Positions 38,551 to 48,600 of a stretch of DNA of 64,000 bases are shown here, one piece after another. The stretch spans positions 154,265 through 218,264 of the forward strand of contig PS015187.1 of the NCBI GenBank assembly GCA_048213135.1, read 5' to 3'. Numbering within the stretch: the first letter of the stretch is position 1; each line of letters opens with the position of its first letter. A model generated the notes under the pieces. It was not told the DNA's origin, searched no databases, and was given only the letters and a program-made list of their open reading frames with translations. The position numbers were made by a program, and so were the translations under genes. This stretch comes from Reclinomonas americana ATCC 50394. Lineage: Eukaryota > Jakobida > Jakobea > Jakobida.

Positions 38551-38841
38551 ACCTGCACACGCCCGCACGGCCATTCTCCACCCAGCCACATTTCTCCGCA
38601 ACCCTCCACTCCCACTACTCCTCGGCGCCGTCGACCCCAGCGTCGGCCTCGCACCTCCTCCACCACCTCCACGCTGCGAGCGCGGAGACAGCAGTGGCGT
38701 GTTGTACGTGTAACTCCCCCCCGCGCCGCCGCGAGGAGACGCAGGTGGCGACGAGTCTGACAGAGACACTGACAGGCCAGTGGCGCCCACAAGAGAGGCC
38801 GCAGAGGCAAGCTGTTGAGGGAGGTGGCGCTGCTCCGTCAT
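27861..38841 (-). CDS. Very large TPR-repeat protein with C-terminal PH domain
   Basis: N-terminal exon MTEQRHLPQQLASAASLVGA (38841) is Ser/Gly/Pro-rich. A microsatellite-filled intron of over 1 kb follows. Helical exons continue leftwards (VTLLEKAGVLTDLYEDFDDV; SQYEAVIMEGGD; LLEQYPESVAGVRQRMVAKY; SFVQSLLSRHLLLSHMSGSV; AVTPDAP-type linkers). An Ala/Ser/acidic linker (about 31.9-32.4 kb) precedes TPR-like units: VYQLFLSRLLDSLDRAADAC, AIEHMFLRCLESRQRHLGLT, RGRFEDCQDMFRQCISVYRV. Close to the end come HPEYGEILSRLATVQRELGK and YADAEELRRKSLFLLQ, typical of kinesin-light-chain-like TPRs. A 65-bp intron then joins to a PH domain: MGWLVKQGRIVKSWRRRWFV, LTLCYFKTE, CFEVS and TPSRTYYVVAEYEVEMHEWI, stop at 27861-27863. 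Likely a membrane- or cytoskeleton-linked scaffold (inference). Four gaps and one apparently inverted segment interrupt it; it could be more than one gene. Confidence 0.55.
28608..28707. other. Assembly gap (100 N)
   Basis: Exactly 100 undetermined bases, a common scaffolding placeholder. The left flank encodes TPR on the minus strand, the right flank encodes TPR on the plus strand. Confidence 0.99.
28708..29233 (+). other. TPR exons in reversed orientation (probable scaffold inversion)
   Basis: Between two gaps the coding strand flips. The plus strand reads KQNVDKLDDAAICTQQGVEI, RILRCWYAEALCMLGDSCKE and FRELDEAEMAYK. A GTGAGT...GCAG intron (about 28972-29033) follows, then SLSHMSAVCPENHESIAQLN and LRGQYDQAETLYQ. 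These are kinesin-light-chain-like TPR units that fit the surrounding minus-strand gene in content but not in orientation. Re-inverting the segment would place these exons just before the HPEYGEILSRLAT exon, making a continuous TPR array. A genuine biological inversion or a separate nested gene is possible but less likely. Confidence 0.75.
29234..29667. other. Assembly gap (434 N)
   Basis: Sized gap inside the TPR gene. The right flank resumes minus-strand coding (EKMTQSAEVLVGKVM). Confidence 0.99.
33480..34487. repeat. Intronic minisatellite, about 60-90 bp unit, about nine copies
   Basis: The block contains repeated copies of a unit built from CATCTGCATCTCTCCTGTCA, AACACATCAACACACACAAA and a GAGAGAGAAAGAGACAGAAAG-like purine stretch. 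Copies start near 33776, 33845, 33938, 34022, 34100, 34188, 34270, 34363 and 34428. A GGGAGAGAGAAGGGAGAGA purine tract precedes it (33.49-33.66 kb). It lies in one intron of the TPR gene, between the exon starting VLVGLYLNSLLQLSEV (donor side on minus near 34488) and the next exon, expanding that intron to about 1 kb against a norm of about 60 bp. Confidence 0.85.
35437..36098. other. Assembly gap (662 N) followed by (GA)n
   Basis: The gap ends directly at an 85-bp perfect (GA)n run (36099-36184), suggesting the assembly broke in a dinucleotide microsatellite inside the TPR gene. Confidence 0.95.
37130..38560. repeat. Microsatellite-rich intron with 569-N gap
   Basis: CT, GT and GTGCGTGCGT tracts alternate on both sides of the gap at 37849-38417. 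A motif GTCGCCTACAAGTCGCTCTC or a close variant (GGCGTCGCCTACA...; GACGTCGCCTGCAAGTCGCT) recurs near 37500, 37751 and 38502. Each copy is followed by CTCTCTCTCTGTGTGTG and TCTGCCGATCTCTTCTCTCC-like text, so this is an imperfect tandem repeat of about 200-250 bp. It separates the first exon from the second exon of the TPR gene. No coding signal seen. Confidence 0.7.
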
Positions 38842-38937
38842 TGCATACGAGAGGAGAGAGAGAGAGAGAGAGAGGGCGGAGTGTGTGTGTGCGGAATGTG
38901 TGCGTCTTTGTGTGTGTGTGTGTGGCGGAGAGAGAAT

Positions 38938-39366
38938 GTGTGTATCAGAGAGAGGGGCGTGTGCGTGCGAACGTGTGTGTTTGTGTTGTGAATGAGCAAG
39001 ACTGGGGACAGTGAGTGATTGAGGACACAAGGACGATAACTTCCTGAACATTTTCTTTTGTTTTTTTGTTTTTTCTCCTTGGTGTGTGACGATTGTATCA
39101 GAGAGAGGGGCGAGTGCGTGCGTACGCGTGTGTGTGTGCGTGAATGAGCAAGACTGGGGACAGTGAGTGATCGATGACACGGACTATTTCTTCGTTTTTT
39201 TGATTTCTTTTGCTGTTTTTCAAGGTGTGTGATGATTGTATCAGAGAGCGGGGCGCGTGCGTACGTGTGTGTGTGCGTGTGTGTGAGGAAGCAAGACAGT
39301 GGACAGTTCGTGATTGAGGACACGAGGACGAACTTCATTTTGTTTTTTCTTTTGTTTTTTCTCCAT
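38938..39366. repeat. Three tandem 143-153 bp repeats ending at the CRIPT start codon
   Basis: Each unit runs TATCAGAGAG(A/C)GGGGCG, a GTGTGCG tract, AATGAGCAAGACTGGGGACA or variant, GTGAGTGAT(T/C)GA, a T-rich run, and ends in GGTGTGTGA(C/T)GA(C/T)TGTA. That last motif occurs at 39081, 39224 and 39367, exactly 143 bp apart. At 39367 it is the start of the CRIPT coding sequence (ATGGTGTGTGACGACTGTAAG minus its first AT). In the two upstream copies the ATG position reads TTG and AAG. The duplicated unit therefore spans promoter, 5' UTR and first codons of CRIPT. Confidence 0.9.
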
Positions 39367-40334
39367 GGTGTGTGACGACTGTAAGAAGAAGTTGAAGCAG
39401 GTGATTACGCCGGATCCGTTTGCGCGGCGCAGTGGTGGTGCGAGTGGGAGTGGGAGTGGGTCGACTGCAGCTGCGCCTCCTTCTGCGGCGGCGGCTGCGC
39501 GGTCGGCCAAGAGTGAGAAGGAGCAGGCGGGTGGGCGTAAGCGCACGAATATGTTGTTGGCGGCGAGGAAACAGTGAGTTCGTGGTGTGGTGGAAGGGGG
39601 AGGAGGGGAGGAGGGTGAAGAGAGGTGAATGTGTGATCTTTTCGCGCTCTTTGCTGTCGTTGTTGTCTCTTGCGTGTTGTTATTCGCCGTCCTCTTCCTC
39701 TTGTGCTTTTTCCTGTTATTGGTGTTGTTGTTGTTGTTGTTCTTCTTCTTCATCTTGTCTCTGTGCTTCATCATCGTCAGCATCTTCATCTGGGTCATCT
39801 TCATTCTTTACTCTTTTCTTCTCCTCCTCTCTGCTCCTCTCTCTCTCTCTTTTCTCTCTCTCTCTCCTGTTGCTGTTGTTTTCTGTTGTTGCTCATCTTG
39901 TTCTTCTTCATCTTGTCTCTGCTTCATCATCGTCAGCATCTTCATCTGGGTCATCTTCATTCTTTAGTCTTTTCTTCATCCTCTCTCTTTCTCTCTGCTC
40001 ACTCTCTCTCTGTCTCCCTCTCTATTGTTGCTGTTGTTTTCTGTTCTTCTTCCTGTTGTTGTTCATCTTGTTCTTCTTCTTCTTGTCTCTGTGCTTCATC
40101 ATCGTCATCCATCTGGGTCATCTTCATTCTTTACTCTTTACTTTTTCTCCTCCTCCTCTCTCTCTATCTGTCTCCTCTCTCATCTCTCTCTCTCTCTCTC
40201 TTGTTGGCTGTTGGTTTTTGTTCTTCTTTCTGTTGCTGTTCATCTTGTCTCTATGCTTCATTGTCATTATCATCTTCTTCTTCATCATCTTCGTCATTCT
40301 CCATCCTGTTCTCCTTCTTTTCCTCCTCCTCCTC

Positions 40335-40383
<49 letters not shown>

Positions 40384-40679
40384 NNNNNNNNNNNNNNNNN
40401 NNNNNNNNNNNNNNNNNNNNNNNNNNNNNNNNNNNNNNNNNNNNNNNNNNNNNNNNNNNNNNNNNNNNNNNNNNNNNNNNNNNNNNNNNNNNNNNNNNNN
40501 NNNNNNNNNNNNNNNNNNNNNNNNNNNNNNNNNNNNNNNNNNNNNNNNNNNNNNNNNNNNNNNNNNNNNNNNNNNNNNNNNNNNNNNNNNNNNNNNNNNN
40601 NNNNNNNNNNNNNNNNNNNNNNNNNNNNNNNNNNNNNNNNNNNNNNNNNNNNNNNNNNNNNNNNNNNNNNNTCTCTTCT

Positions 40680-40716
<37 letters not shown>

Positions 40717-40735
40717 TCTCCTCCTCCTCCTCCTC

Positions 40736-40769
<34 letters not shown>

Positions 40770-41148
40770 TCATTGTTTGGGGGTCCTGTTGCGATTTTGA
40801 CCCCATGTAATCGTTTTGCTCTTCTCGTTCTTCTTCCTGTTCCTCTCTTCTTCTTCTCTCTCTCTCTCTCTCTCTGGTTGATGATTTAAGATGTTCTGTT
40901 GACTTGTGGCTGTTTGTGTTGCAGATCGGTGCCGTATAATGGGCGTTGCAAGAACTGCAAAGTGAATCTGCCGGCGGAGGGGCAGTACTGTGCCACGTGT
41001 GCGAATGAGAAGGGTGCGCAGGGTGGGAGGCAAGGAGGGAGAGAGATAGCAGAAGAAGCAAGTCAGATTGAGCACTGCGCGAGGCGAACAGCAGGTGGCT
41101 GGCAGTCGTCTCTGCGACTTCGTATCCATCTGGTTTATGTTGTCGTTC

Positions 41149-41183
<35 letters not shown>

Positions 41184-41640
41184 GAGAGTGAGTGAGAGGG
41201 AAGCGGAGAAGCGTCAGCTTGAGCAGTGTGAGAGGCGAGCAGCAGGTCATCTCTGCGACTTCCTGTCAATCTGGTTTCTGTGGCCGATGAGAGGCAGGCA
41301 GAGAGAAGCAATGCGAGGGTTGTCGTCGTCGTCTGTGCGATAACTGGATTTGACAGTTGTTTAGAGAGAGAAGGAGAGAGAGAGGAGAAGCAAGGCATCG
41401 CTGCCACATCTTCTTCTCTGCTGAGCACGGCGACGAAGACTGAGTGTCTCCGATCCATGGTCATGCGAGTGGGGCTTCCTTCTCCTTCCTTATAGTCAGC
41501 GTTTACAGCAGGTTTAGTGCAGTTACCAAGCATCTCAATACCATGTTGCGCAGGTGTGTGCGCTCGGTGCGGAAAGCAGATCATGGACATGAAGTACGCG
41601 GGCACGACAGGCACCAGTTACGCCGCCTCCACACCAGCTT
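39365..41640 (+). CDS. CRIPT: CRIPT homologue (cysteine-rich PDZ-binding protein family)
   Basis: Three exons. Exon 1 (39365-39573) gives MVCDDCKKKLKQVITPDPF, a Gly/Ser/Ala linker and GRKRTNMLLAARK; animal CRIPT begins MVCEKCEKKLGTVITPD. Exon 2 (40925-41013) gives QSVPYNGRCKNCKVNLPAEG, QYCATCANEKG. Exon 3 (from 41554) gives VCARCGKQIMDMKY. The paired CxxC motifs and their order match the whole CRIPT family, about 100 residues. In animals CRIPT binds PDZ domains of PSD-95; a splicing-related role is also reported for the family, and CRIPT is very widely conserved. Intron 1 is unusually long (39574-40924) with CT microsatellite and a gap. The expected C-terminal stop is not seen: the frame continues into the next gene, so the end given is approximate. 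Confidence 0.88.
39600..40920. repeat. CRIPT intron 1: CT/TTC microsatellite and repeated motif, with 288-N gap
   Basis: Contains (CT)n and (CTT)n runs on both sides of the gap at 40384-40671. An imperfect tandem repeat is present in which CATCATCGTCAGCATCTTCA, TCTGGGTCATCTTCATTCTT and a TGTTGCTGTTGTTTTCTGTT-like stretch recur near 39766, 39925 and 40096 (spacing about 160-170 bp). No coding support. Confidence 0.8.
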
Positions 41641-41801
41641 CTCATCGCCATCGCCGCAAACTCAACCACACACATATGCATTCACAGATCCTTACTACAA
41701 ACAATGAGAAGCGCGCGCGACAAGAGACAAATGAACAACGATGTCCTATATCGAAATCACCGTTGCCCATCAACAGTTGTTCCGAGGGAGCGAAGAACAT
41801 C

Positions 41802-44800
41802 ATGTCTCCCTCGCACTTCCCACTTCTCCTCCTCCTCCTCTGTCTCTGCACCACACTGCTGCTCCTCGCAGAGCACACACACGCCAGCAGCCACCGACTC
41901 CGCGGAAACACACAACAGCAACAGGTCACACACACACACTCACTCTCTCTCACACACACACTCACTCACTCTCTCTCTCTCTTACACACACAGTCACTCT
42001 CCAACACCGCCTCCACCTCGCGTTTCCTGTGGATCACCGATGTCCACTACGATCAAAACTACTCGCCCACTGCTGCAGTCACTGCTGATTGCCGCAACAG
42101 CTGTTGCGTTCAACATGACAGGAGAGTGAGAGTGTGAGAGTGAGAGAGCATTCTGTGTGAGAATGCAATACCGAACATGCATAACTCCTCGTATGTGTTC
42201 TCGCGCTCATTATCGCTCTCATTGTGTTCTTTTTTCTCTGTCTTTTTCTCTGAGTAGCGGGTACTCCTGGCGAGCACGAGCAGTACAATGTTTTTCCGTT
42301 TGAGCGATCGCGTCGGACTGACATGATGGCGGCGACTCGAGTTGCGCACTCTGTGTTTTTTTCTTTCTTTCTCTCTTCTCTCATGTCTGTGTTTGCAGTT
42401 CACCAATCCGACTGCATCGGCGGCGTGGGGTCGGTACGGGTGCGATGCCCCTGCTGCTCTCGTGCAGTCTGCGTTGCGTTGTTGTTGTTGTTGTCTGCCT
42501 CGAGCACTTGTCAATACAACTGCTGACACTTCTTGTTCTTGTTCGTGTTCTTCTTCTCCCTCTTCTCCTCCTCGTTCTCCCTGTTCTCCTTCTTCTTCTT
42601 CCTCTTCCTCTTCTTCTTCTTCTTCTCCTCCTCCTCCTCCTCCTCCTCCTCCTCTTCCTTGTGCTCCTCGCCCTCCTCCTCCTCCCCCTCCTTCTCCTTC
42701 CGCAGCATTTCGACGATGAAATCGGTGGCCGGTGACGCCGAGTTTATTGTGCTGTTGCGCTCCTCTTTCTTTGCTTCCCCCCACTTCCCGCTGCGTCATA
42801 CTCATGCAATGCAATGCAATGCAGTTCCGGTGACCTGTCGGCCCACCACCAGCTCTCCCTCGACGATGTGCACACGGCGGCGCAGACGGTCACCTCGTGG
42901 CTCCGCTCGGCGTTCCCCTCGACTCCGTTGTTCATGATCATGGGTGCGCGTGACAAGCCCATGTCAGTTTGGTTTCCCTTCTTTCTCCGCTGACAATCAA
43001 CACGCGCAGGCAACGATGACTTTTTCCCGAACTACCAGTTCCTCAACAGCTCCGCGCAGGTCAGCAGGCGGCACGTGCCCTCTCTCACACTCTATTCGTG
43101 CTCACTCATGTTTCGTGCAGTTTGCCTCCTTCTGGCAACTGTGGAGCAATATTCTGCCGCCGTCTGCCATGACGACATTTTTGCTGGGCGGTTACTACTC
43201 GGCGCCGCTCAAGCCAGGTCTCCGCCTGCTGGCCATGAACACCATCGTGTATGCGCCCCGGCACGACTTGGTGAGCGCACCGTGCAGACAAAGGAGAAGA
43301 GAAAGACACAGAGAAAGGGAAGGGAAAGAGGAAAAGAAGGAGTGGTGTACAACGAGGAAAGAGAGAACGGAGAAATGGATCGACAAAGAGAGAAGAGCGA
43401 GGTTATGGGAGATGAAAGAAAGGGAAAGAGAGGTAAGGAGAATGAGTCGCACTTCCTTCGTTCTTGCTTTCCCCTCTATTCTTCTCTCTCTCTCCTGGTT
43501 AACAGCGAGGAAAGAGAGAACGGAGAAAAGGAGATTTGTGAGATCAAGAGACAAAGAGAGGAGAGCGAGGTTGTGGGAGAAGAAAGAAAGGGAAAAGAGA
43601 GGACAAGACTGGGAGAGAAAGAGGAGCCGCACTTCCTCCGTTCTTGCTTGTCTTCTCTTTCTCTCTTCCCTCTTTCCCTCTTTTCTCCTCTCTCCATCTA
43701 CTCTCTCTTTCCCCTCCATTCTTCTCTCTCTCTCCTGGTTAACAGCGAGGAAAGAGAGAACGGAGAAAAGGGAGATTTGTGAGATCAAGAGACGAGAGAG
43801 GAGAGCGAGGTTGTGGGAGATGAAAGAAAGGGAAAAGAGAGGACAAGACTGGGAGAGAAAGAGGAGTTGCACTTCCTATGTTCATCCTTGCCTTCTCTTT
43901 CTCTCTCTTTCTCTGTCGCTTTCCCTTGCTTCGCTCCTTCTCTGTCCCTTGCTCTCTCACGTTCCCCCTCCTGTTCTCTCGTCTTTTTCTCTTTCTCCCA
44001 CTTCCTCTCCCTCTTCTCCCCCCTCGCTCCCTCTCACCCTCTCTTTCTCCCTTTCCCCTTTCTCCCCCTTCCACTCCCGCACAGCCAACACCTCTGCCCG
44101 AGGACCCCATGGGCCAGTTCGCCTGGTTGCGCAACGAGCTCATTAACGCGCGCTCCAATGGCGAAAAGTTGCGTGCCATGTGTCTCAGCTGCGGTCGTTG
44201 TTTGTGACTCACATGCACTCCTCCCAGAGTGTACATTATGATGCACGTGGCTCCCGGAGGTCTGTTCCCTCCATCCCCGTCTCCACCCTCCCATTTCTCA
44301 CATAATATCTGTGCACAGGAAACGCCTACGACGACTCCACGCTGTTGCGTCCTCGTTTCTTCCCCCTCGTCACTGTCTCCGCTCACAAACGCCGTCGTCA
44401 CAGGTGGCGCACTCCGTACGTCCTCACCTTCCAAGACATCATGACCCAATTCTCCGACGTGGTGGTCACCATTCTCTGCGGCCACACGCACATGGACGAG
44501 TTCCGACTGGTCACCAAGAGCGGTGCGTTTCCTGCTTTGTCGCACCCTCTCCTACATCGCCCTCACACTCTGTGGGGCACAGGCACCACTACTCCCATTG
44601 TGCCGGCCATCATCAGCCCCAGCGTCTCCACCTCCAACGGCAACAACCCGGGTTTCCGTGTGGTGCAACGCGACCCGCAGACCCACGCCCTCCTCGACTA
44701 CCAGCAGTACGTGTTCGGCATCTACGAGGCCGACGTGTTGGTGCGTCGCGCGACGCTCTTGTCTCTGTTCTCCTTGCCCCTCTTCTCCTTGCTCCTAGAA

Positions 44801-45341
44801 GAGAAGCAAGAGAAAGGAGAACAATCTGCAAGGGAAAGAGGGAATTCGAACGGGAGAAGAGTGGGAAGAGTCTCCTTGCCCCTCTTCCCCTTGTTCCCTC
44901 TTCCCCTTGCCCCTCTTCCCCTTGCACATCGCCTTCTCCCCTCACCTCTTCTCCTTTCCCCTCTTCCCCTTGCCCCTCCTCCCCTTTTCCTCTTCTCCTA
45001 GCACATCGCCTTCTCCCATCCCTTCTTCCCTTTTCCCTCTTTCCCTTTTTCCCTCTTTCCCTTGCCCCTCTTCCGCCTTCTCAAGCCACATTGCCTCGCA
45101 GAACCAACCTGCCTGGCAACTCTCGTACACCTTCAGCAGCGAGTACAACCTGCCAAGCATGTCGGCCTCGTCGTACGCCTCGCTCTCGCGACAACTCGCC
45201 TCCAACAACGCCGTGTACGCCACCTGGTTCAAGAACTACCAATCGCTGTACTTCCTCAAGCGCTGGCAGTACCTGTGCACCTCGCAGGCCTTCGACAATG
45301 ACTCGTTTGCCAAGTGCATTGCCAATGGTGGAGAAGAGTAG
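41802..45341 (+). CDS. Secreted acid-sphingomyelinase-like phosphodiesterase
   Basis: Starts MSPSHFPLLLLLLCLCTTLL, a clear signal peptide. After an intron comes RFLWITDVHYDQNYSP, the first metallophosphoesterase motif (D-x-H). NPTASAAWGRYGCDAPAALV matches the G.Y.CD.P segment of the ASM/SMPDL3 family. GNDDFFPNYQFLNSSA stands at the GNHD/GNND block, then FWQLWSNILPPSAMTTFLLG and GYYSAPLKPGLRLLAMNT. Next is PMGQFAWLRNELINARSNGE, then VYIMMHVAPGG (H-x-PPG-like). ILCGHTHMDEFRLV is the last metal motif (GHTH). The C-terminal ASM-like region includes YTFSSEYNLPSMSASSYASL and ends FAKCIANGGEE, stop at 45339-45341. Predicted to hydrolyse phosphodiester bonds of lipids or nucleotides outside the cell or in acidic vesicles. 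Introns are expanded by CT/GA low complexity. Confidence 0.87.
43337..43875. repeat. 240-bp tandem repeat with purine/pyrimidine halves in phosphodiesterase intron
   Basis: AACAGCGAGGAAAGAGAGAA begins at 43501 and again at 43741, exactly 240 bp apart. Each copy has a purine half and then a CTCTCTCTCTCCTGGTTAACAG-type pyrimidine half. A diverged partial copy starts near 43345 (AACGAGGAAAGAGAGAACGG). Each unit ends in polypyrimidine plus AACAG, which resembles a splice acceptor. Lies between the exon ending APRHDL and the exon starting near 44085. Confidence 0.85.
44745..45095. repeat. CCCCTCTTCCCCTTG low-complexity intron
   Basis: The intron between the exon ending FGIYEADV and the exon starting near 45100 (NQPAWQLSYTF) is filled with CCCCTCTTCCCCTTG and TTCCCTTTTTCCCTC units. 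No coding signal. Confidence 0.7.
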
Positions 45342-45600
45342 TAAAATCAGTGAATGGGGAGGAGCAAAGGGGGATAGGAAAGGCGAAGGTGAAGGCGGCA
45401 GGAAGAGTGGTAAATCAATGAATGGAGAGGAACAAAGGGGAGTGAGAAGGGAAGGCAAAGGGGGAGGAGCAAAGGGGAAAGGCGAAGGTGAAGGCGGGCA
45501 GGAAGGCGAAGTGGGCGACAATCAGTCATGTCCCTTCGTCCTCTCGCGTGTGTGTGGGAGTTGTGTGTGAGGAGGCACGACTGCCTTGACACAGTGAGTC

Positions 45601-48600
45601 ATGGCGCAGATGCAGAAGAAGCCACTGGCCCTTGTGTGCCACTTGTGTGGACGCGAGTATGGTGTGAGAGAGAGAGAGAGAGTGCCTTGTTTCTCACACT
45701 TGTGTCACTTGCGCTCACACTCTCTGTGTGCATGAAGGCTCCAAGTCACTGCCGATTCACATTCCTCAGTGTGAGGAGAAGGTGTGTGCCAGTGTGTGTA
45801 TGTGTTTGTGTGTGCCAGTGTGTGAGAGAGAGTGTGTGTGTACGTGTGTGTGCATGTATGTGTGCATGTGTGTGTTAGTGTCTTTGTGTGTGTGTGTGTG
45901 TGTGTGCGTTTGTGTGTGCATGTGTGTGCATGTGTGATTCGTTTTTTTCTCAATCATCATGTGTGTCAGTGGTGGAAAACGCAAGAGGTGCTGCCAAAGG
46001 CGTTGCGTAAAGGGCCGCCTCCGCCTCCTGATGTCGAGGTTCCAACGTCGACAAAGGTGCACTTTGTGAAAGAGAGAGGGCGCTCTTCTTGTCTTTTTGT
46101 GATTGACCTGTCTGTCTGGTGTGCAGGATGGTGCTGCTGTGGAGGCCTACAACCAGGCAGCGTGGTCGATCTCACAGGTGAAGTGTGTGTGGAGAGTGAG
46201 TGAGAGAGAGAGAGAGAGAGAGAACACCTTGCCTCTCTTGTATGTGTCGTGCAGTCTGTCTCCCTCCCTCCTCCCTCCCTCCCTCCTCTCTCTCTCTCTC
46301 TCCCTCCTCTCTCTCTCTCTCTGTCTATCTGTCTGTGTGTGTGGGAGGCAGAGAGAGTCAGTGCGCCACAAGCTGCCTTGTCTCTCTTGTCTCTCTTATG
46401 TGCGTTTCGTGCTGTCTGTCTTCATGCATGTCACGCTCCCTTTCTCTCTGTGTGACACAAGCTTCCCTTGCTCACCTGTCTCCCTTGTCTCAATCCCTTC
46501 CCCACTTTGTCGCAGACCGCACTCTCACAATGCCCCTACTGCAATCGCCGATTCAAACCCGACAGCCTGCTGGTGCACTTTAACTCGTGCAACAAGGTTT
46601 GGTGTTAATAATTGTCGTCGTCGTCGTCGTTTCTTTCGGACTCGTCTGAGCGCCCCCGCTGCGCAGAAGGGAGACGCGGATCCGTACGCGGCGCCAAAAG
46701 CCGGTCGTCCGCGGATGCTTGTGTGCTATGTTGCGTCCCGTTTTTGTTGTTTTTATTGCGCACTCGCCAATTGGTGTTGTCTCACCAACCCGTTGCACTG
46801 CAGATCTGCGGTCAGCAGTATGGCACGGCGTCGCTGCCGATCCATCAGCGTCAGTGCATTCAGAGGTTGCTTCTGAAGCCTCATTCTTCTTCTTCTTCCC
46901 CCCTTCTTCGTCGCTCATCTCCACTTCATGAATCAGGTGGGAGATGGAGCAGGCAAAGCTGCCGAAAAGCGAGCGCAAACCGCTCCCACAGCCGCCACAG
47001 AATGTACCGTTGAGCGCGTCGGGTGCCGTGGATTTCGATTCGTTCAACGATGCGGCATTCGAGGCCTACAATGCGTGAGTTGCCTGTCGTCTGCGTCCGC
47101 GATGCGTATCCATTAATACTCACACTGCAGTGTGCGCCAGCAATCTCGCCGAGTGCCCGAACTGCGGTCGCACATTTGCTCCCGATCGCCTCGAGGTGCA
47201 CTTGCGCAGTTGCAAGCCCGGCAAGCCTCTCAAGCCACGCAGCACGGGTGTGCGCTCATCCATGTCGAGCTCGTTGCGTCCGAGCACCGCCGGCGGCAGT
47301 GGTGGCGATGAAGGCGGCGCGTCGTCGTCCGGCTCTCCCTTCCCTCCGCGCCCGGCGACTCGCGGAGGTGCCAGTGCGGCTGGTAAGTGGGTAAATGGGA
47401 GAGACTGTGAGTCGACGCAGCACTCAACTGACGTGTGGGCACAGAGCGTGGCAGCGATGACGAGGATGATGGTATGTGTGTGTCCTTTATTGAGGGTGTG
47501 TTCCTCTGGCAAGTGTCTCACTCGTCTTGTGCGCACAGGACCCGCGCCGCCAAAGGGTTTAACATAAGCCTATCTCTCTCTCTCCTTGACCACTGCCAGC
47601 CTCTCATACGATTGCATTGTCGCGCAGTGTCATACAAGATCCCGGACGGCGCCGGCGAAGAGGACGCGGCCGACGATGATCGTGTGCCCTGCTCGTTCGT
47701 TGTTTTCGATCACGTGCACTGCCTGCATATTGACCGCATTCCCCTCACACTCTCTATGCCGCCTTGCTCAGAAAATGTGGCCGTCGTTTTGCCGGCGACC
47801 GCATCGATGTGCACGAGTCGTCCTGCAAGGTTACTGCATGTGGTTGTCGGCTGGCGTAGCGCACATCATCATCTGCTGACACTCAGCGGTGCAGGGTTCC
47901 AGTGCCGCCAAGCCCACCGCAGCCACACGTCGCATGGCGTATGATCCGCGTGCCGCTGCCGAGGCTGCCAAGAGTGCTCGTTGCGTATTCTCACGCGCAC
48001 TTTGCGTAATATGTGGGAGTTAACATGATGGGATGATCCACAGCCAAGGCCGCCGACGAGCCGCGCAAGCCTCTGCGTGAGCGCTTGGTTGGTATGGCCG
48101 ATAAGCTGGCCGACGAGCGCGTGGAGTGCGGTGGATGTGGGCGAAAGTTCGCACCGGATCGCATTCAGCGACACGAGGAGGGCTGTCTGCAGCGCGAGCC
48201 CAAGGTCTAACGCATCGCTTGCTTCGTCGCGCGACTTGACTCCACCTGACCTCGGTGAGATGCTCTCTCCATGTAGAATCGCAACTACCAGCCGGGCGGC
48301 ACCGGTGAACCACCGTTGGCCAACTCGACGCTGCGTCGATCGGCTCCTGGCCTGGGCTCGTCCTCTGCCCGTCCGGGCACGGTGCGTTGTTTTTTTCCTG
48401 ACTGCCAACTTCCTTCATTCTTCTGACGTGCACGTGATGTGACTGACACAGAGTGGCGGTGCCGGCTTTGGTGACGACATGCGCGCCAGCGGCATGTCTG
48501 CACGTCGACCAGGCACGTCAGCAGGCGCGCCTCCACCTCCACCGCAGGCGTCGAATCGCAGCCCTGTCAAGCGCCAGGCTGGATCACCGCAGCGCGGTCC

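Noticed and set aside
39600-41250. Ser/Leu-rich open frames spanning the gap
   Set aside because: Products of (CT)n and (CTT)n in CRIPT intron 1; the CRIPT exons on either side splice cleanly over them.
45820-45950. Cys/Val-rich frame (CVCVCVCV)
   Set aside because: Translation of a GT microsatellite in an intron of the zinc-finger gene, not a cysteine-rich protein.
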